64,000 nt of DNA from Candidatus Trichorickettsia mobilis (lineage in GTDB: Bacteria; Pseudomonadota; Alphaproteobacteria; Rickettsiales; Rickettsiaceae): positions 62,001 to 126,000 of the forward strand of contig NZ_CP112932.1 of assembly GCF_034366785.1 (NCBI RefSeq). Reading direction: 5' to 3'. How positions within the stretch are numbered: position 1 is the stretch's first letter; every line of letters begins with the position of its first letter. This document shows, in pieces, positions 55,468 to 64,000 of this stretch. The notes under the pieces were generated by a model. The model was not told the DNA's origin and ran no database searches. It saw only the letters and a program-made list of their open reading frames with translations. Position numbers and translations under genes: made by a program.

Positions 55468-56955
55468 CTAGTAACCAGTGTAGATTTGTGTAAGACTATG
55501 CACTGGCAACCCCAATGCTTCCATAATCCCACTAGGTATAATCCCAAAATAAATAATACAGATAATTAACGGCAGCAAAGCTAGTGTTTCATACCATCTC
55601 AGATCTTTAAAATCTACGATCTTTTGCCCGACAGTGCCTAACATCACTTCCTTGTATAATTTTAGCATATATACTGCACCAAATATTACTCCAGTTGCAG
55701 CAAAAATCGCTGCTGTGATATTTATTTTTAAAATACCTACTAAACTAAAAAATTCTCCAATAAAACCACTAGTGCCTGGTAATCCTACCGATCCAAGCAT
55801 ACTAATCATAAACAACACTGCTAAAAGCGGCATTTTATGTGCAACACCACCATATTGATCAATCATCTTAGTATGATTTCTTTCATATAAGATACCAACG
55901 ATCAAGAATAATGCAGCAGACACAATGCCATGACTGATCATCTGAAATATTGCTCCACTAATGCCAGCTTCGGTAAAAGTAAAAATACCAGCAGTAACAT
56001 ATCCCATATGAGCAACTGATGAATAAGCAATCATTTTTTTCATATCAGCTTGCGCAAGCGCTGTAAATGAAGCATAAATTATGGCAAAGGCACTAATAAT
56101 CAAAACATATATTGAAAATTCAGCTGAAGCTATAGGTAGCATTGGTAAAGAAATTCTTAGAAAAGCATAAGCTCCTAATTTTAATAGAATACCTGCCAAC
56201 ATTACTGATCCTGCTGTTGGAGCTTGAACGTGAGCATCAGGCAACCATGTATGAAATGGCGGCATAGGCACTTTCACTGCAAAAGCAATAAACATTGCGA
56301 TCCACAAGATTTTTTGTGTTGAATCTCTAAATCCTGAGACAATATTAACTAAAGCCGGAATACTAAAAGTGTGAGCATTGACATAAATATAAATCAAAGC
56401 TAACAAGAAAAACACTGAGCCAAAAAAAGTATATAAGAAAAACTTAAAGGCTGCATATATCCTGTTATCTCCACCCCATACTCCAATAATGAGATACATT
56501 GGTATTAAGATAACCTCAAAGAACAGATAAAATAATAATAAATTGAGCGAGCTAAACGCACCTATACAAAACGATTCTAGTAGTAAAAAACATAATAAAT
56601 ATTCTTTTATTTGTTTCTTTATAGTAAAAACACTTGATATGATGCAGATCAAAGTAAGTAAGGCTGTTAGAAAGACGAAATATATCGATATACCATCAAT
56701 ACCTACATAAAATTCAAGCCCAATAGCATTAATCCAATTATATTGCTCAACAAATTGATAATCAGGATTACTACTATCAAACATCACTAATATATATATA
56801 GTAGAGATTAAAGTTAGAATTGAGCTTAAGGTGGCCACATACATAGCATATAATTGCTTGTTAGCAGTTTGACTTTGGCTAATAAAAAAAGCAATATATA
56901 ACGCACTAGCTAATGGTAACAAAATACTAATGGATAATACTGGCAATTCTAACAT
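55468..56955 (-). CDS. nuoM: NADH-quinone oxidoreductase subunit M
   Basis: I start at the ATG at 56955 (MLELPVLSISILLP), 12 bases after the nuoL stop and with TAGGA before it; a longer frame to 57009 would overlap nuoL. The 495-residue protein is an antiporter-like subunit with about 14 helices. Conserved features are the VKVPMPPFHTWLPDAHVQAPTAGSV loop, MKKMIAYSSVAHMGYVTAGI and LPGTSGFIGEFFSL. It belongs to the distal proton-pumping arm of complex I. Confidence 0.96.
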   Translation of the reverse strand: MLELPVLSISILLPLASALYIAFFISQSQTANKQLYAMYVATLSSILTLISTIYILVMFDSSNPDYQFVEQYNWINAIGLEFYVGIDGISIYFVFLTALLTLICIISSVFTIKKQIKEYLLCFLLLESFCIGAFSSLNLLLFYLFFEVILIPMYLIIGVWGGDNRIYAAFKFFLYTFFGSVFFLLALIYIYVNAHTFSIPALVNIVSGFRDSTQKILWIAMFIAFAVKVPMPPFHTWLPDAHVQAPTAGSVMLAGILLKLGAYAFLRISLPMLPIASAEFSIYVLIISAFAIIYASFTALAQADMKKMIAYSSVAHMGYVTAGIFTFTEAGISGAIFQMISHGIVSAALFLIVGILYERNHTKMIDQYGGVAHKMPLLAVLFMISMLGSVGLPGTSGFIGEFFSLVGILKINITAAIFAATGVIFGAVYMLKLYKEVMLGTVGQKIVDFKDLRWYETLALLPLIICIIYFGIIPSGIMEALGLPVHSLTQIYTGY

Positions 56956-56966
56956 TCCTAAAAGCT

Positions 56967-58889
56967 CTACAATACTTGTATAAAATTTATTACAAAAAAC
57001 GTAACACACACAGTGATGGTCAGAATTATAACAAAAGCATAATTAAAAATATATCCAGTTTGTAATTTACTTACCACCCAACCACAACCATTAGTCAGTT
57101 TTGCAACAGCTCCTGGCCCTCCACAATCAATTACTCGCGAATCAAAAATAGCAGCTATTCTAGCCAAACAATTTATTGTCTTGATCAGTGCATAATCATA
57201 TAGCTCATCTACATAATACTTATTTTGTAAAATACGATTTACAAAGCTAAATTGCTCAGCAATAGCTACAAACAGCTTATTTTTATATATATAAACCCCT
57301 ACTACAATACCTATTATTCCAACTAATAATGGCAATAGCTGAATCACCGAAGCAACGGAATCACCGTGTGCATCATGCGGTAAATTATAAATACTATCCA
57401 GAAAATAACCAGGTATTTTACCAATATCTAAAATATACTCACCCGCAGCTCCAGCACAGATCGCGCAAGCAGCTAACAATATCAATGGTATGTTCATTAT
57501 ACCATTTGCTTCATGAGTATGAGCAAAAACTTCAACCGATAAATTAGTATAGCCGTGAAAAACCAAAATAATAATCTTCATCGAATAAATTGCTGTAAGG
57601 ATAGCTGCAATAATTCCCAGGCCAAATACAATTTCGCCTATACCGCCAACCTCATAAGCAGATTCAAGGATTAAATCCTTGGAGTAATAACCAGCGAGCG
57701 GAAAAATACCAATAATGGCCAGCGAGCCAATTAAAAAATAAGCATAAGTAATTGGCATCTTGCTCCGCAGACCACCCATCTTAAAAATATCCTGCTCATG
57801 ACAAGCATGAATTACATTACCGGCGCATAAAAATAATAAAGCTTTAAATGCAGCGTGAGTAGCTAAGTGAAATATCCCCGCTTGATATGCAGAAACTCCA
57901 CAAGCAACAAACATATAACCAAGCTGGCTGCAGGTAGAATAAGCAATAATTTTTTTAATATCACTTTGTGTTACCGCAATTGTTGCCGCAAATAAACAAG
58001 TAATGCCACCAATAATCGCAATGAACTGCAATATTGCTGGACTATATTCAAACAGATAGGAACACCTTGCCAATAAGAATACTCCAGCAGTTACCATGGT
58101 AGCCGCATGGATCAAAGCTGAAACCGGCGTTGGACCTTCCATAGCATCCGGTAGCCATACGTGCAATCCAAACTGTGCCGATTTACCCATACAACCAATA
58201 AATAATATTGCGCATATCACATCCAGCACCACAAACTGTAATCCAGCAATATTAATAAACTCTTTAGATAAAGATTTTGCTTGTGCAAAAACATTATTAA
58301 AATCAGCACTATCTGTATAAATAATGATTATTACCACTCCCAGAATAAACGCACAGTCACTAACTCTATTGGTAATAAAAGCTTTCACTGCCGCACTATT
58401 TGCCGAATCCTTATGAAACCAGTAACCAATTAGCAAATATGAACATAATCCAACCCCTTCCCAACCAAAAAATAATTGGATAAAATTATCTGCCGCAACC
58501 AAAGCAAGCATAAAGAAAGTAAATAACGATAAAAAACAAAGAAATTTTGGTAAATGCTGATCATCATGCATATAACCAAGAGAATAAATATGAACAATAG
58601 TTGATACACCGAGGACCACTAAAAACATTATACTAGTAAGCTGGTCAACGTAGATTGCCCAATTCACTTTAAACGCTCCGAGTTCTATCCATCGCAACAA
58701 TATTACATGATGTATATTGCCCTTAATCCCAACGTCAAAAAATATAACACAAGCACAAATTGTAGCGGTCAACATTAGCAAACAAGCTATAATGCTAGCA
58801 TTTTTATGACTAATATTACGACAGCACAAACCATTAATGATTCCAGAGAATAACGGTAAGGCTACTATCAAAATTGCTAATATCTGCAC
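56967..58889 (-). CDS. nuoL: NADH-quinone oxidoreductase subunit L
   Basis: NuoL (640 residues) is the terminal antiporter-like subunit, with a long lateral C-terminal helix. Visible motifs are [17 protein letters not shown] (about 138-154), [27 protein letters not shown] (about 230-256) and [17 protein letters not shown]. The C-terminal part (about 500-640) carries the long amphipathic helix and the final membrane anchor. It starts 4 bases after the nuoK stop, so the two are translationally coupled. Confidence 0.97.
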   Translation of the reverse strand: MQILAILIVALPLFSGIINGLCCRNISHKNASIIACLLMLTATICACVIFFDVGIKGNIHHVILLRWIELGAFKVNWAIYVDQLTSIMFLVVLGVSTIVHIYSLGYMHDDQHLPKFLCFLSLFTFFMLALVAADNFIQLFFGWEGVGLCSYLLIGYWFHKDSANSAAVKAFITNRVSDCAFILGVVIIIIYTDSADFNNVFAQAKSLSKEFINIAGLQFVVLDVICAILFIGCMGKSAQFGLHVWLPDAMEGPTPVSALIHAATMVTAGVFLLARCSYLFEYSPAILQFIAIIGGITCLFAATIAVTQSDIKKIIAYSTCSQLGYMFVACGVSAYQAGIFHLATHAAFKALLFLCAGNVIHACHEQDIFKMGGLRSKMPITYAYFLIGSLAIIGIFPLAGYYSKDLILESAYEVGGIGEIVFGLGIIAAILTAIYSMKIIILVFHGYTNLSVEVFAHTHEANGIMNIPLILLAACAICAGAAGEYILDIGKIPGYFLDSIYNLPHDAHGDSVASVIQLLPLLVGIIGIVVGVYIYKNKLFVAIAEQFSFVNRILQNKYYVDELYDYALIKTINCLARIAAIFDSRVIDCGGPGAVAKLTNGCGWVVSKLQTGYIFNYAFVIILTITVCVTFFVINFIQVL

Positions 58890-58893
58890 TCGC

Positions 58894-59208
58894 TTAACCT
58901 TTCATTTGACTAATTTCTGTTAATTGCACAGAACGCTTATTCCTAAAATACACTACTATTATAGCCAAACCAATTGAGGTTTCAGCAGCAGCAATTGTAA
59001 GAATAATGATACTAAAAATTTGTCCGGACAAATCCTGCAAATATGCAGAAAACGCTACAAAATTGATATTAATTGATAACAACATTAGTTCTATTGACAT
59101 TAAAACTGTAATCAGATTTTTACGATTCATGAATAGACCGGTAATACCGATAGTGAAAACTAAAGCTGCTAAAATCAGATAATGCTCTAAGGTAATGATA
59201 TTAATCAT
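58894..59208 (-). CDS. nuoK: NADH-quinone oxidoreductase subunit K
   Basis: NuoK (104 residues, three helices) is part of the membrane arm. The [28 protein letters not shown] segment includes the conserved glutamate in the second helix, and [12 protein letters not shown] carries the second. Its start overlaps the nuoJ end by 8 bases. Confidence 0.96.
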   Translation of the reverse strand: MINIITLEHYLILAALVFTIGITGLFMNRKNLITVLMSIELMLLSININFVAFSAYLQDLSGQIFSIIILTIAAAETSIGLAIIVVYFRNKRSVQLTEISQMKG

Positions 59209-59812
59209 ATTGTATTTCCTGAACCCCTTGTTTTACACCTAGCTTAGTAACATTCATACCACTATCTTTATTACGTTTTAATTGTTGATTAATATTTTGA
59301 CGTTTTACAGCTGTTGATGGCCTTAAAGTTAGAGCGATACAAGCAATCATTGCTACAAACAGGATCAGACCCGCTGCTTGAAACGGCAGTACAAAATCGG
59401 TATATAGTACTTTACCTATAGCTAGAGTATTACTAATATTAGCCGGAGTTGTAAATGCGACATTAGATATATTTATTGATTTGGTGCCCAATAAAATAAT
59501 TAGTATAAGATCAGCAAACATAATAACAGCAATTATCGATGCAATCGATAAATTCTTTTTTAACTCCCCTTGCACTTCAGCAAATTTTATATCCAGCATC
59601 ATTACCACAAACAAAAATAATACCGCTACCGCTCCCACATAAATAACTATTAACATCATTGCTAAAAATTCTGCACCTAATAGAATCATTAATCCTGAAC
59701 CATTGCAGAAGGCAAAAATAAGCCACAATACCGCAACAACCGGATTACGACTAGTCACTACGCAAATGCTGCTGATAATTATTAGACTGGCAAATAAATA
59801 AAAGAATATCAT
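59201..59812 (-). CDS. nuoJ: NADH-quinone oxidoreductase subunit J
   Basis: NuoJ (203 residues, five helices) has the AVLWLIFAFCNGSGLMILLGAEF and VIYVGAVAVLFLFVVMMLD segments, typical of the family. It is followed with overlap by nuoK and preceded by about 480 bases of repeats that split it from nuoI. Its C-terminal tail (about 165-203) is hydrophilic and ends [10 protein letters not shown]. Confidence 0.95.
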   Translation of the reverse strand: MIFFYLFASLIIISSICVVTSRNPVVAVLWLIFAFCNGSGLMILLGAEFLAMMLIVIYVGAVAVLFLFVVMMLDIKFAEVQGELKKNLSIASIIAVIMFADLILIILLGTKSINISNVAFTTPANISNTLAIGKVLYTDFVLPFQAAGLILFVAMIACIALTLRPSTAVKRQNINQQLKRNKDSGMNVTKLGVKQGVQEIQYD

Positions 59813-59832
59813 TGTAATTCTACCAATTTATA

Positions 59833-60122
59833 GAGAGTGTTCACTGAATCATATAAACCGTCTGAGCTGAGACCATTTATGGTCGAAGCAATCCAGTTAA
59901 ATAGCCTTCACTTCCCTGGACTGCTTCGGGCTTTAGCCCTCGCAATGACAGCTTGTATGGTTCATTAGACTTCTTTCAAAACTTGCTTCTGAGAGAGAAT
60001 TTGAAGGAGACACGACACGCAGAACCGCAGCGCACTTTAGGGTGCGTGAGGATTCGAGTACCGAACCTGTGTACAAATCATCAGCAGAAGCAAGTTTCGA
60101 AAGAAGTCTATTGAACACTCTC
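59833..60122. repeat. MITE-B, 290-bp copy in the nuo operon
   Basis: GAGAGTGTTCACTGAATCAT at the left and TATTGAACACTCTC at the right are the MITE-B ends. Flanks AATTTATA and ATTTTATA are a near-perfect 8-bp duplication. A second palindrome is nested inside at 59967-60109. Confidence 0.85.
59967..60109. repeat. Palindrome nested in MITE-B
   Basis: AGACTTCTTTCAAAACTTGC at the left is mirrored by GCAAGTTTCGAAAGAAGTCT at the right (about 143 bp). It splits the MITE-B right end (GGTTCATT | ATTGAACACTCTC), so it inserted after the MITE did. Confidence 0.85.
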
Positions 60123-60170
60123 ATTTTATATACTTAGTGCACTCATTATTACTTAGTGTACTTGAATAAA

Positions 60171-60289
60171 CAAAGGTCAAAATTGAATAAGTGCTAGGAG
60201 CATCAAAGCCTTCGGAGCGCAGCGTACTATACGTAAGCACCGCAGATCTTTAAGGAGACGACGCAATTCTCAATTTTCACCAAGTATTA
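60171..60289 (+). repeat. Repeat family C, copy 2
   Basis: The stretch CAAAGGTCAAAATTGAATAA ... AATTCTCAATTTTCACC matches the complement of 26303-26427. It lies directly before the nuoI stop codon region, in the nuoJ-nuoI gap. Confidence 0.75.
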
Positions 60290-60293
60290 TATA

Positions 60294-60773
60294 TTATCTG
60301 TACCGATAATCTTTCTTCAACTTCAACGCCAATTCTTGCTCCCAAATATCACCATTACGAAGTAAACGCTCTTTATTATAAAGAAGTTCTTCATGAGTTT
60401 CAGTAGCAAATTCAAAATTAGGGCCTTCCACGATTGCATCTACTGGGCATGCTTCCTGACATAAGCCACAATAAATACATTTCGTCATATCAATATCATA
60501 TTTAGTAGTACGCCTACTACCATCATCTCTTTCTTCTGCTTCGATTAAAATTGCTTGCGCAGGACAAATGGCTTCGCATAATTTACAAGCTATACATCTT
60601 TCTTCTCCATTCTCATAGCGCCTTAGTGCATGCTCGCCTTTGAATCTAGGACTTACTTTACTTTTTTCATATGGATAATTTATCGTAACTTTCGGTTTAA
60701 ATAAATATTTAAGAGTTAAAGCTAGCCCAGATATTATTTCAAACAGAAAAAATGACTTTAGATAATTAAACAT
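60294..60773 (-). CDS. nuoI: NADH-quinone oxidoreductase subunit I
   Basis: NuoI (159 residues) holds two [4Fe-4S] clusters (N6a, N6b) on the path to ubiquinone. The motifs [12 protein letters not shown] (about 60-71) and [12 protein letters not shown] (about 99-110) provide eight Cys. The N-terminal part ([19 protein letters not shown]) lies along the membrane. It is separated from nuoH by a repeat of about 215 bases and from nuoJ by 480 bases, unlike the usual tight packing. Confidence 0.97.
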   Translation of the reverse strand: MFNYLKSFFLFEIISGLALTLKYLFKPKVTINYPYEKSKVSPRFKGEHALRRYENGEERCIACKLCEAICPAQAILIEAEERDDGSRRTTKYDIDMTKCIYCGLCQEACPVDAIVEGPNFEFATETHEELLYNKERLLRNGDIWEQELALKLKKDYRYR

Positions 60774-60786
60774 ATTACAGCTCTTA

Positions 60787-60975
60787 TATTAGTCATGTTG
60801 AACCCATCTGATATACGAATCATCATTGCGAGACCATTTATGGTTGAAGCAATCCAGTTATAGTAAGTTAACTCGTTTTACTAGATTGTATCAAACTTTA
60901 ACCCTCGCAATTGGTGTGAAAGTGGTTCAAAGTTTGACAGTCATAGCCTCTCTTTCCTTAACTTATGCATCCACC
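60787..60975. repeat. Palindromic repeat between nuoI and nuoH
   Basis: A GAAGCAATCCAGTTATAG arm and ACTAGATTGTATCAAAC-like opposite arm with a final TTTCCTTAACTTATGCATCC resemble the repeat at 55243. No gene. Confidence 0.6.
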
Positions 60976-60988
60976 TAACTGAACGACG

Positions 60989-62005
60989 CTACACTGGTAA
61001 ATTATCAGTATACACCAATATTGACGAAACTAACACCAGCCAAAACAATGTTAATGGTAAAAATACTTTCCAACCAAGTCTCATCAACTGATCATAGCGA
61101 TATCGCGGTAAGGTCGCACGAATCCATAAAAAACAAAATAACAATATAGCTACTTTAAAAACAAACCAAATTACTCCTGGAATAACTCGTAAACTATCCA
61201 GATCAAATGGTGGTAAATAACCACCTAAAAAGAAAGTAGTGGTCATTCCACTAACTAAAATCATATTTGCATATTCGCCCAAAAAGAACAAAGCAAAAGT
61301 CATTGACGAATATTCAACATTATAGCCGGCTACAAGTTCTGATTCTGCTTCCGGTAAGTCAAATGGTAAACGATTAGTTTCTGCCAATACTGAAATAAAA
61401 AATACCACTGCCATCGGCGCTAGTAATAAATGCATCCACCACGGAAAACCGCGCTGCACTTCAACGATTTCAGATAAATTCAAGGTACCAGTAGTAAGTA
61501 ATACCGTAATAATTACTAATCCCATAGATACTTCATATGAAATCATCTGCGCTGAAGAGCGAATCGCACCAAGAAAAGCATATTTTGAATTACTAGCCCA
61601 TCCAGCCATAATAATACCATAGACGCCAAGCGATGAGATAGCTAAAATGTAAAGTACACCAACATTAATATTCGCCAGCACCATATCAGCATCAAAAGGT
61701 ATCACCGCCCATCCAATAAGACTTAAGATAAAAGTAATCATAGGCGCTAATATAAAGACTGCTTTATTAGCTGGGGTTGGAACAATTATCTCTTTGAACA
61801 TTAATTTTACAGCATCAGCAATAGGCTGCAACAATCCAAAAGGCCCTACTATATTAGGACCTACCCTCATTTGCATGAGGCCAATAACTCGACGTTCTGC
61901 AAGAGTTAAATAAGCAACACATAATAATAACGGGACGGTAATACATAATATACGGACAACGATCATGATAATAGGAACTATATATTCATAAAATAGCTCC
62001 ATCAT
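60989..62005 (-). CDS. nuoH: NADH-quinone oxidoreductase subunit H
   Basis: NuoH (338 residues, eight or nine helices) forms the quinone chamber with NuoB and NuoD. The conserved loops are [32 protein letters not shown] (about 36-67), EVSMGLVII (about 157-165) and [24 protein letters not shown] (about 211-234). It overlaps nuoG by 4 bases (ATGA), so the two are translated together. Confidence 0.97.
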   Translation of the reverse strand: MMELFYEYIVPIIMIVVRILCITVPLLLCVAYLTLAERRVIGLMQMRVGPNIVGPFGLLQPIADAVKLMFKEIIVPTPANKAVFILAPMITFILSLIGWAVIPFDADMVLANINVGVLYILAISSLGVYGIIMAGWASNSKYAFLGAIRSSAQMISYEVSMGLVIITVLLTTGTLNLSEIVEVQRGFPWWMHLLLAPMAVVFFISVLAETNRLPFDLPEAESELVAGYNVEYSSMTFALFFLGEYANMILVSGMTTTFFLGGYLPPFDLDSLRVIPGVIWFVFKVAILLFCFLWIRATLPRYRYDQLMRLGWKVFLPLTLFWLVLVSSILVYTDNLPV

Positions 62006-64000
62006 GCAACAATCTCCTTATATTGCTGCAATGCTTGTGTACATTTCGCCATTGTTATTGAAGCACGACTAATAGTATCAGTCATGTAATAATTACTCTT
62101 TATCTTTAAAATAGAATTATTTGATAATTTCTCTTTTTTAGCAAATTTTATTACTTTATTTGTTACCAACTGATCAATATTCGCAAATACCGGATACTGC
62201 TCTGCTATTTGTTTTCTAATTTTACCTAAATCTGCATATGCTTGACGAGCACCAAGCTGTTCAGCTAGTGCTTGAATAATCACCCAGTCGAATTTAGCTT
62301 GATACGGTGGCTGCACTGCTGCCCTAGCTAATTGCACCCTACCCTCCAAATTAACATAAATAGCATCTTGTTCTGTATAGGCAGCTGACGGTAAAATTAC
62401 ATCAGCTCTGTTTGCTCCAGCATCACCATGATGCCCTTGATATACTACAAAAGCCTCCCCAAGCTCTTGCATATCAATTTCATCAGCACCTAGCAAATAA
62501 ACCAATCGAATCTCTCCAGTTTTTGCCTTTTGTAATATATCTTTAACATTATTACCTTTATCACCTGGAGTAAAACCAATATCCAGACTTCCTACCATCC
62601 CGGCATGATTATGCAATATATTAAAACCATTCCAATCCTGACGAACTAATTTATACTTATCTACAATCTCATGAATTATACTTAACAATGCATAGCCATC
62701 ATTTCTAGAATAAACAGCGTCTCCAACAATAATCATTGGATATTTCGCATTCTTTAATATTTCAGAAAATTCATGCGTGCCAGTAGCAAGCAATTTTAGG
62801 ATATTCGGTTCATTACCAAGCTCTTGAATTTTATAAGTCTGATCGTCTATCTCTCCTATTCTAGCTACAACCAACGCTCCTTGCCTTTGCATTTTACCTA
62901 TACGTGCGTTTAAAACCGGAGCTGATTGTCTAGGGTTAGCACCGATCAATAAACAGACATCAGCTCGTTCTATACCAGTGATCGTAGTGTTAAACAGATA
63001 ATTTCCTCTACTGGAAGTATCAAGCTTATAGTCATATTGATTAGCATCAACATTAAAACAGTTGAAATGCTGCAATAAATTTTTTAATAAAAACATTGGC
63101 TCAACCGCTGTTAGCGTACCAGCTATAGCTGCTATTTTTTCTCCATCAACCATTTTAAAAAATTTTGCTACATGAGATAAAGCTTCATCCCATGAAGCTT
63201 CAACTAATTTGCCTTGTTTTTTAACATATGGACGATCAAGCCTCATATTTTTTAGACCATCATAAGCAAACCTTGCTTTATCTGATAGCCATTCTTCATT
63301 AATATCTTCATTTAATTTTGGTAATATCCTCATTACCTCCATCCCTCTGGAATCTATTCTGATATTAGATCCTAAAGCATCAAGCACATCAATTGATTCA
63401 GTTTTCGCCAGTTCCCAACTACGAGCTTTAAAAGCATATGGCTTTGATGTAAGCGCACCGACTGGACAAATATCAATAATATTACCTGATAACTCTGAAG
63501 TTAAAGTACGTTCTAAATAACTAGTGACTTCCATATGCTCACCACGATACAACGCTCCTATTTCTGGTACGCCAGCCACTTCAGTGGCAAATCTTATACA
63601 TCTGGTACAATGTATGCACCTGGTCATGCTGGTTTTGACCAACGGTCCCATATTTTTATCCTGCACCGACCGCTTATTATCACTGAACCTGTTACCACCA
63701 CGCCCATATTTAAAAGCCTGATCTTGCAAATCACATTCTCCACCTTGATCACAAATAGGACAATCAAGAGGATGATTAATCAACAGCAGCTCCATCACCC
63801 CTTCTCTTGCCTTTTTTACTTTTGGAGTATTAGTATGGATCACTATACCTTCACTTACTGGCATAGCACATGACGCAACCAGCTTGGGTGATTTTTCCAT
63901 TTCCACTAAGCACATACGGCAATTACCCGCAATATTTAATCTTTCATGAAAACAAAAATGTGGTATTTCTTTGCCGGCAATTTCACAAGCCTGCAAAACA
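62002..64000 (-). CDS. nuoG: NADH-quinone oxidoreductase subunit G (partial, 5' end outside window)
   Basis: The visible 665 codons hold the NuoG layout. It begins with the 2Fe-2S binding part ([20 protein letters not shown]), then [15 protein letters not shown], a [16 protein letters not shown] site and [16 protein letters not shown], and a long molybdopterin-type domain that binds no cofactor in complex I. The in-frame TTG at 63996 is not the true start: the reading frame continues upstream ([11 protein letters not shown]), and the family N-terminus lies beyond base 64000. NuoG carries several Fe-S clusters of the peripheral arm. Confidence 0.95.
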   Translation of the reverse strand, partial: VLQACEIAGKEIPHFCFHERLNIAGNCRMCLVEMEKSPKLVASCAMPVSEGIVIHTNTPKVKKAREGVMELLLINHPLDCPICDQGGECDLQDQAFKYGRGGNRFSDNKRSVQDKNMGPLVKTSMTRCIHCTRCIRFATEVAGVPEIGALYRGEHMEVTSYLERTLTSELSGNIIDICPVGALTSKPYAFKARSWELAKTESIDVLDALGSNIRIDSRGMEVMRILPKLNEDINEEWLSDKARFAYDGLKNMRLDRPYVKKQGKLVEASWDEALSHVAKFFKMVDGEKIAAIAGTLTAVEPMFLLKNLLQHFNCFNVDANQYDYKLDTSSRGNYLFNTTITGIERADVCLLIGANPRQSAPVLNARIGKMQRQGALVVARIGEIDDQTYKIQELGNEPNILKLLATGTHEFSEILKNAKYPMIIVGDAVYSRNDGYALLSIIHEIVDKYKLVRQDWNGFNILHNHAGMVGSLDIGFTPGDKGNNVKDILQKAKTGEIRLVYLLGADEIDMQELGEAFVVYQGHHGDAGANRADVILPSAAYTEQDAIYVNLEGRVQLARAAVQPPYQAKFDWVIIQALAEQLGARQAYADLGKIRKQIAEQYPVFANIDQLVTNKVIKFAKKEKLSNNSILKIKSNYYMTDTISRASITMAKCTQALQQYKEIVA

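Noticed and set aside
63994-63996. TTG as the nuoG start
   Set aside because: The frame stays open to the window edge and the family N-terminus, which is upstream, is missing; the gene is partial.
1-64000. CRISPR array
   Set aside because: The dispersed repeats are long palindromes in separate spacers; no regular direct repeats with unique spacers were seen.

Overview
The window looks like the chromosome of an obligately intracellular alphaproteobacterium of the order Rickettsiales, most likely Rickettsiaceae or a relative. The grounds are AT-rich sequence with many dispersed palindromic repeats, ALA-synthase type heme synthesis (hemA), a long complex I operon, cytochrome oxidase assembly genes, OmpB-type protein lysine methyltransferase paralogs, an OTT_1508-like deaminase, a reduced gene transfer agent (GTA) cluster and AmpG-like transporters. 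The genus cannot be fixed from this sequence. A flagellin-like gene is present, which typical Rickettsia lack.

Layout. 1-2.8 kb: a secreted protein, a lipoprotein, tRNA-Arg(ACG) and a large deaminase-like putative effector. 3.06-8.2 kb: an accessory locus present as two tandem copies. Each copy carries a small ORF, an LRR protein with a nearly identical head and an unrelated tail, a divergent DUF805 membrane protein, a terminator and a conserved 3' fragment. The copies are separated by a MITE, an IS6-type transposase remnant and other palindromes. 8.4-17 kb, minus strand: ftsH, tilS and three tandem PKMT-like methyltransferases. 17.2-19.7 kb: an 802-residue LRR protein. 20.2-28.6 kb, plus strand: gyrA, mutL, hemA, lgt and a midA-like gene. 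28.8-33.8 kb, minus strand: a GTA cluster (protease-capsid fusion, g6, g7, g8, g12, g13) with two small genes at its end. 34.7-36 kb: tatB, rsmE and a divergent SDHAF4-like gene. 36.5-38 kb: a zincin-like putative effector. 38.2-47.7 kb, plus strand: two transporters, two UmuD-like proteins, a GNAT, nrdB, two Mnh/Mrp subunits, lptC-lptA-lptB, ctaG and ctaE. 49-52.7 kb: the flagellin-like gene, a fourth PKMT-like gene and ppa. 52.9-64 kb, minus strand: birA and nuoN-M-L-K-J-I-H-G; nuoG runs off the window.

How it fits together. Core functions are respiration (Nuo, Cta, Mnh), envelope building (Lpt, Lgt, Tat, AmpG-like), DNA topology and repair (GyrA, MutL, NrdB, UmuD-like) and translation (TilS, RsmE, tRNA). 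The accessory layer consists of putative host-directed or conflict proteins (deaminase, LRR proteins, zincin, protein methyltransferases) and GTA remnants. At least three palindromic repeat families fill the intergenic spaces and break up operons, including nuo.

The most interesting region is the duplicated head-conserved, tail-variable LRR plus DUF805 cassette, which has the layout of a recombining effector or toxin-immunity locus. The UmuD pair, with arginine replacing the catalytic lysine in one member, and the lone flagellin also deserve attention.
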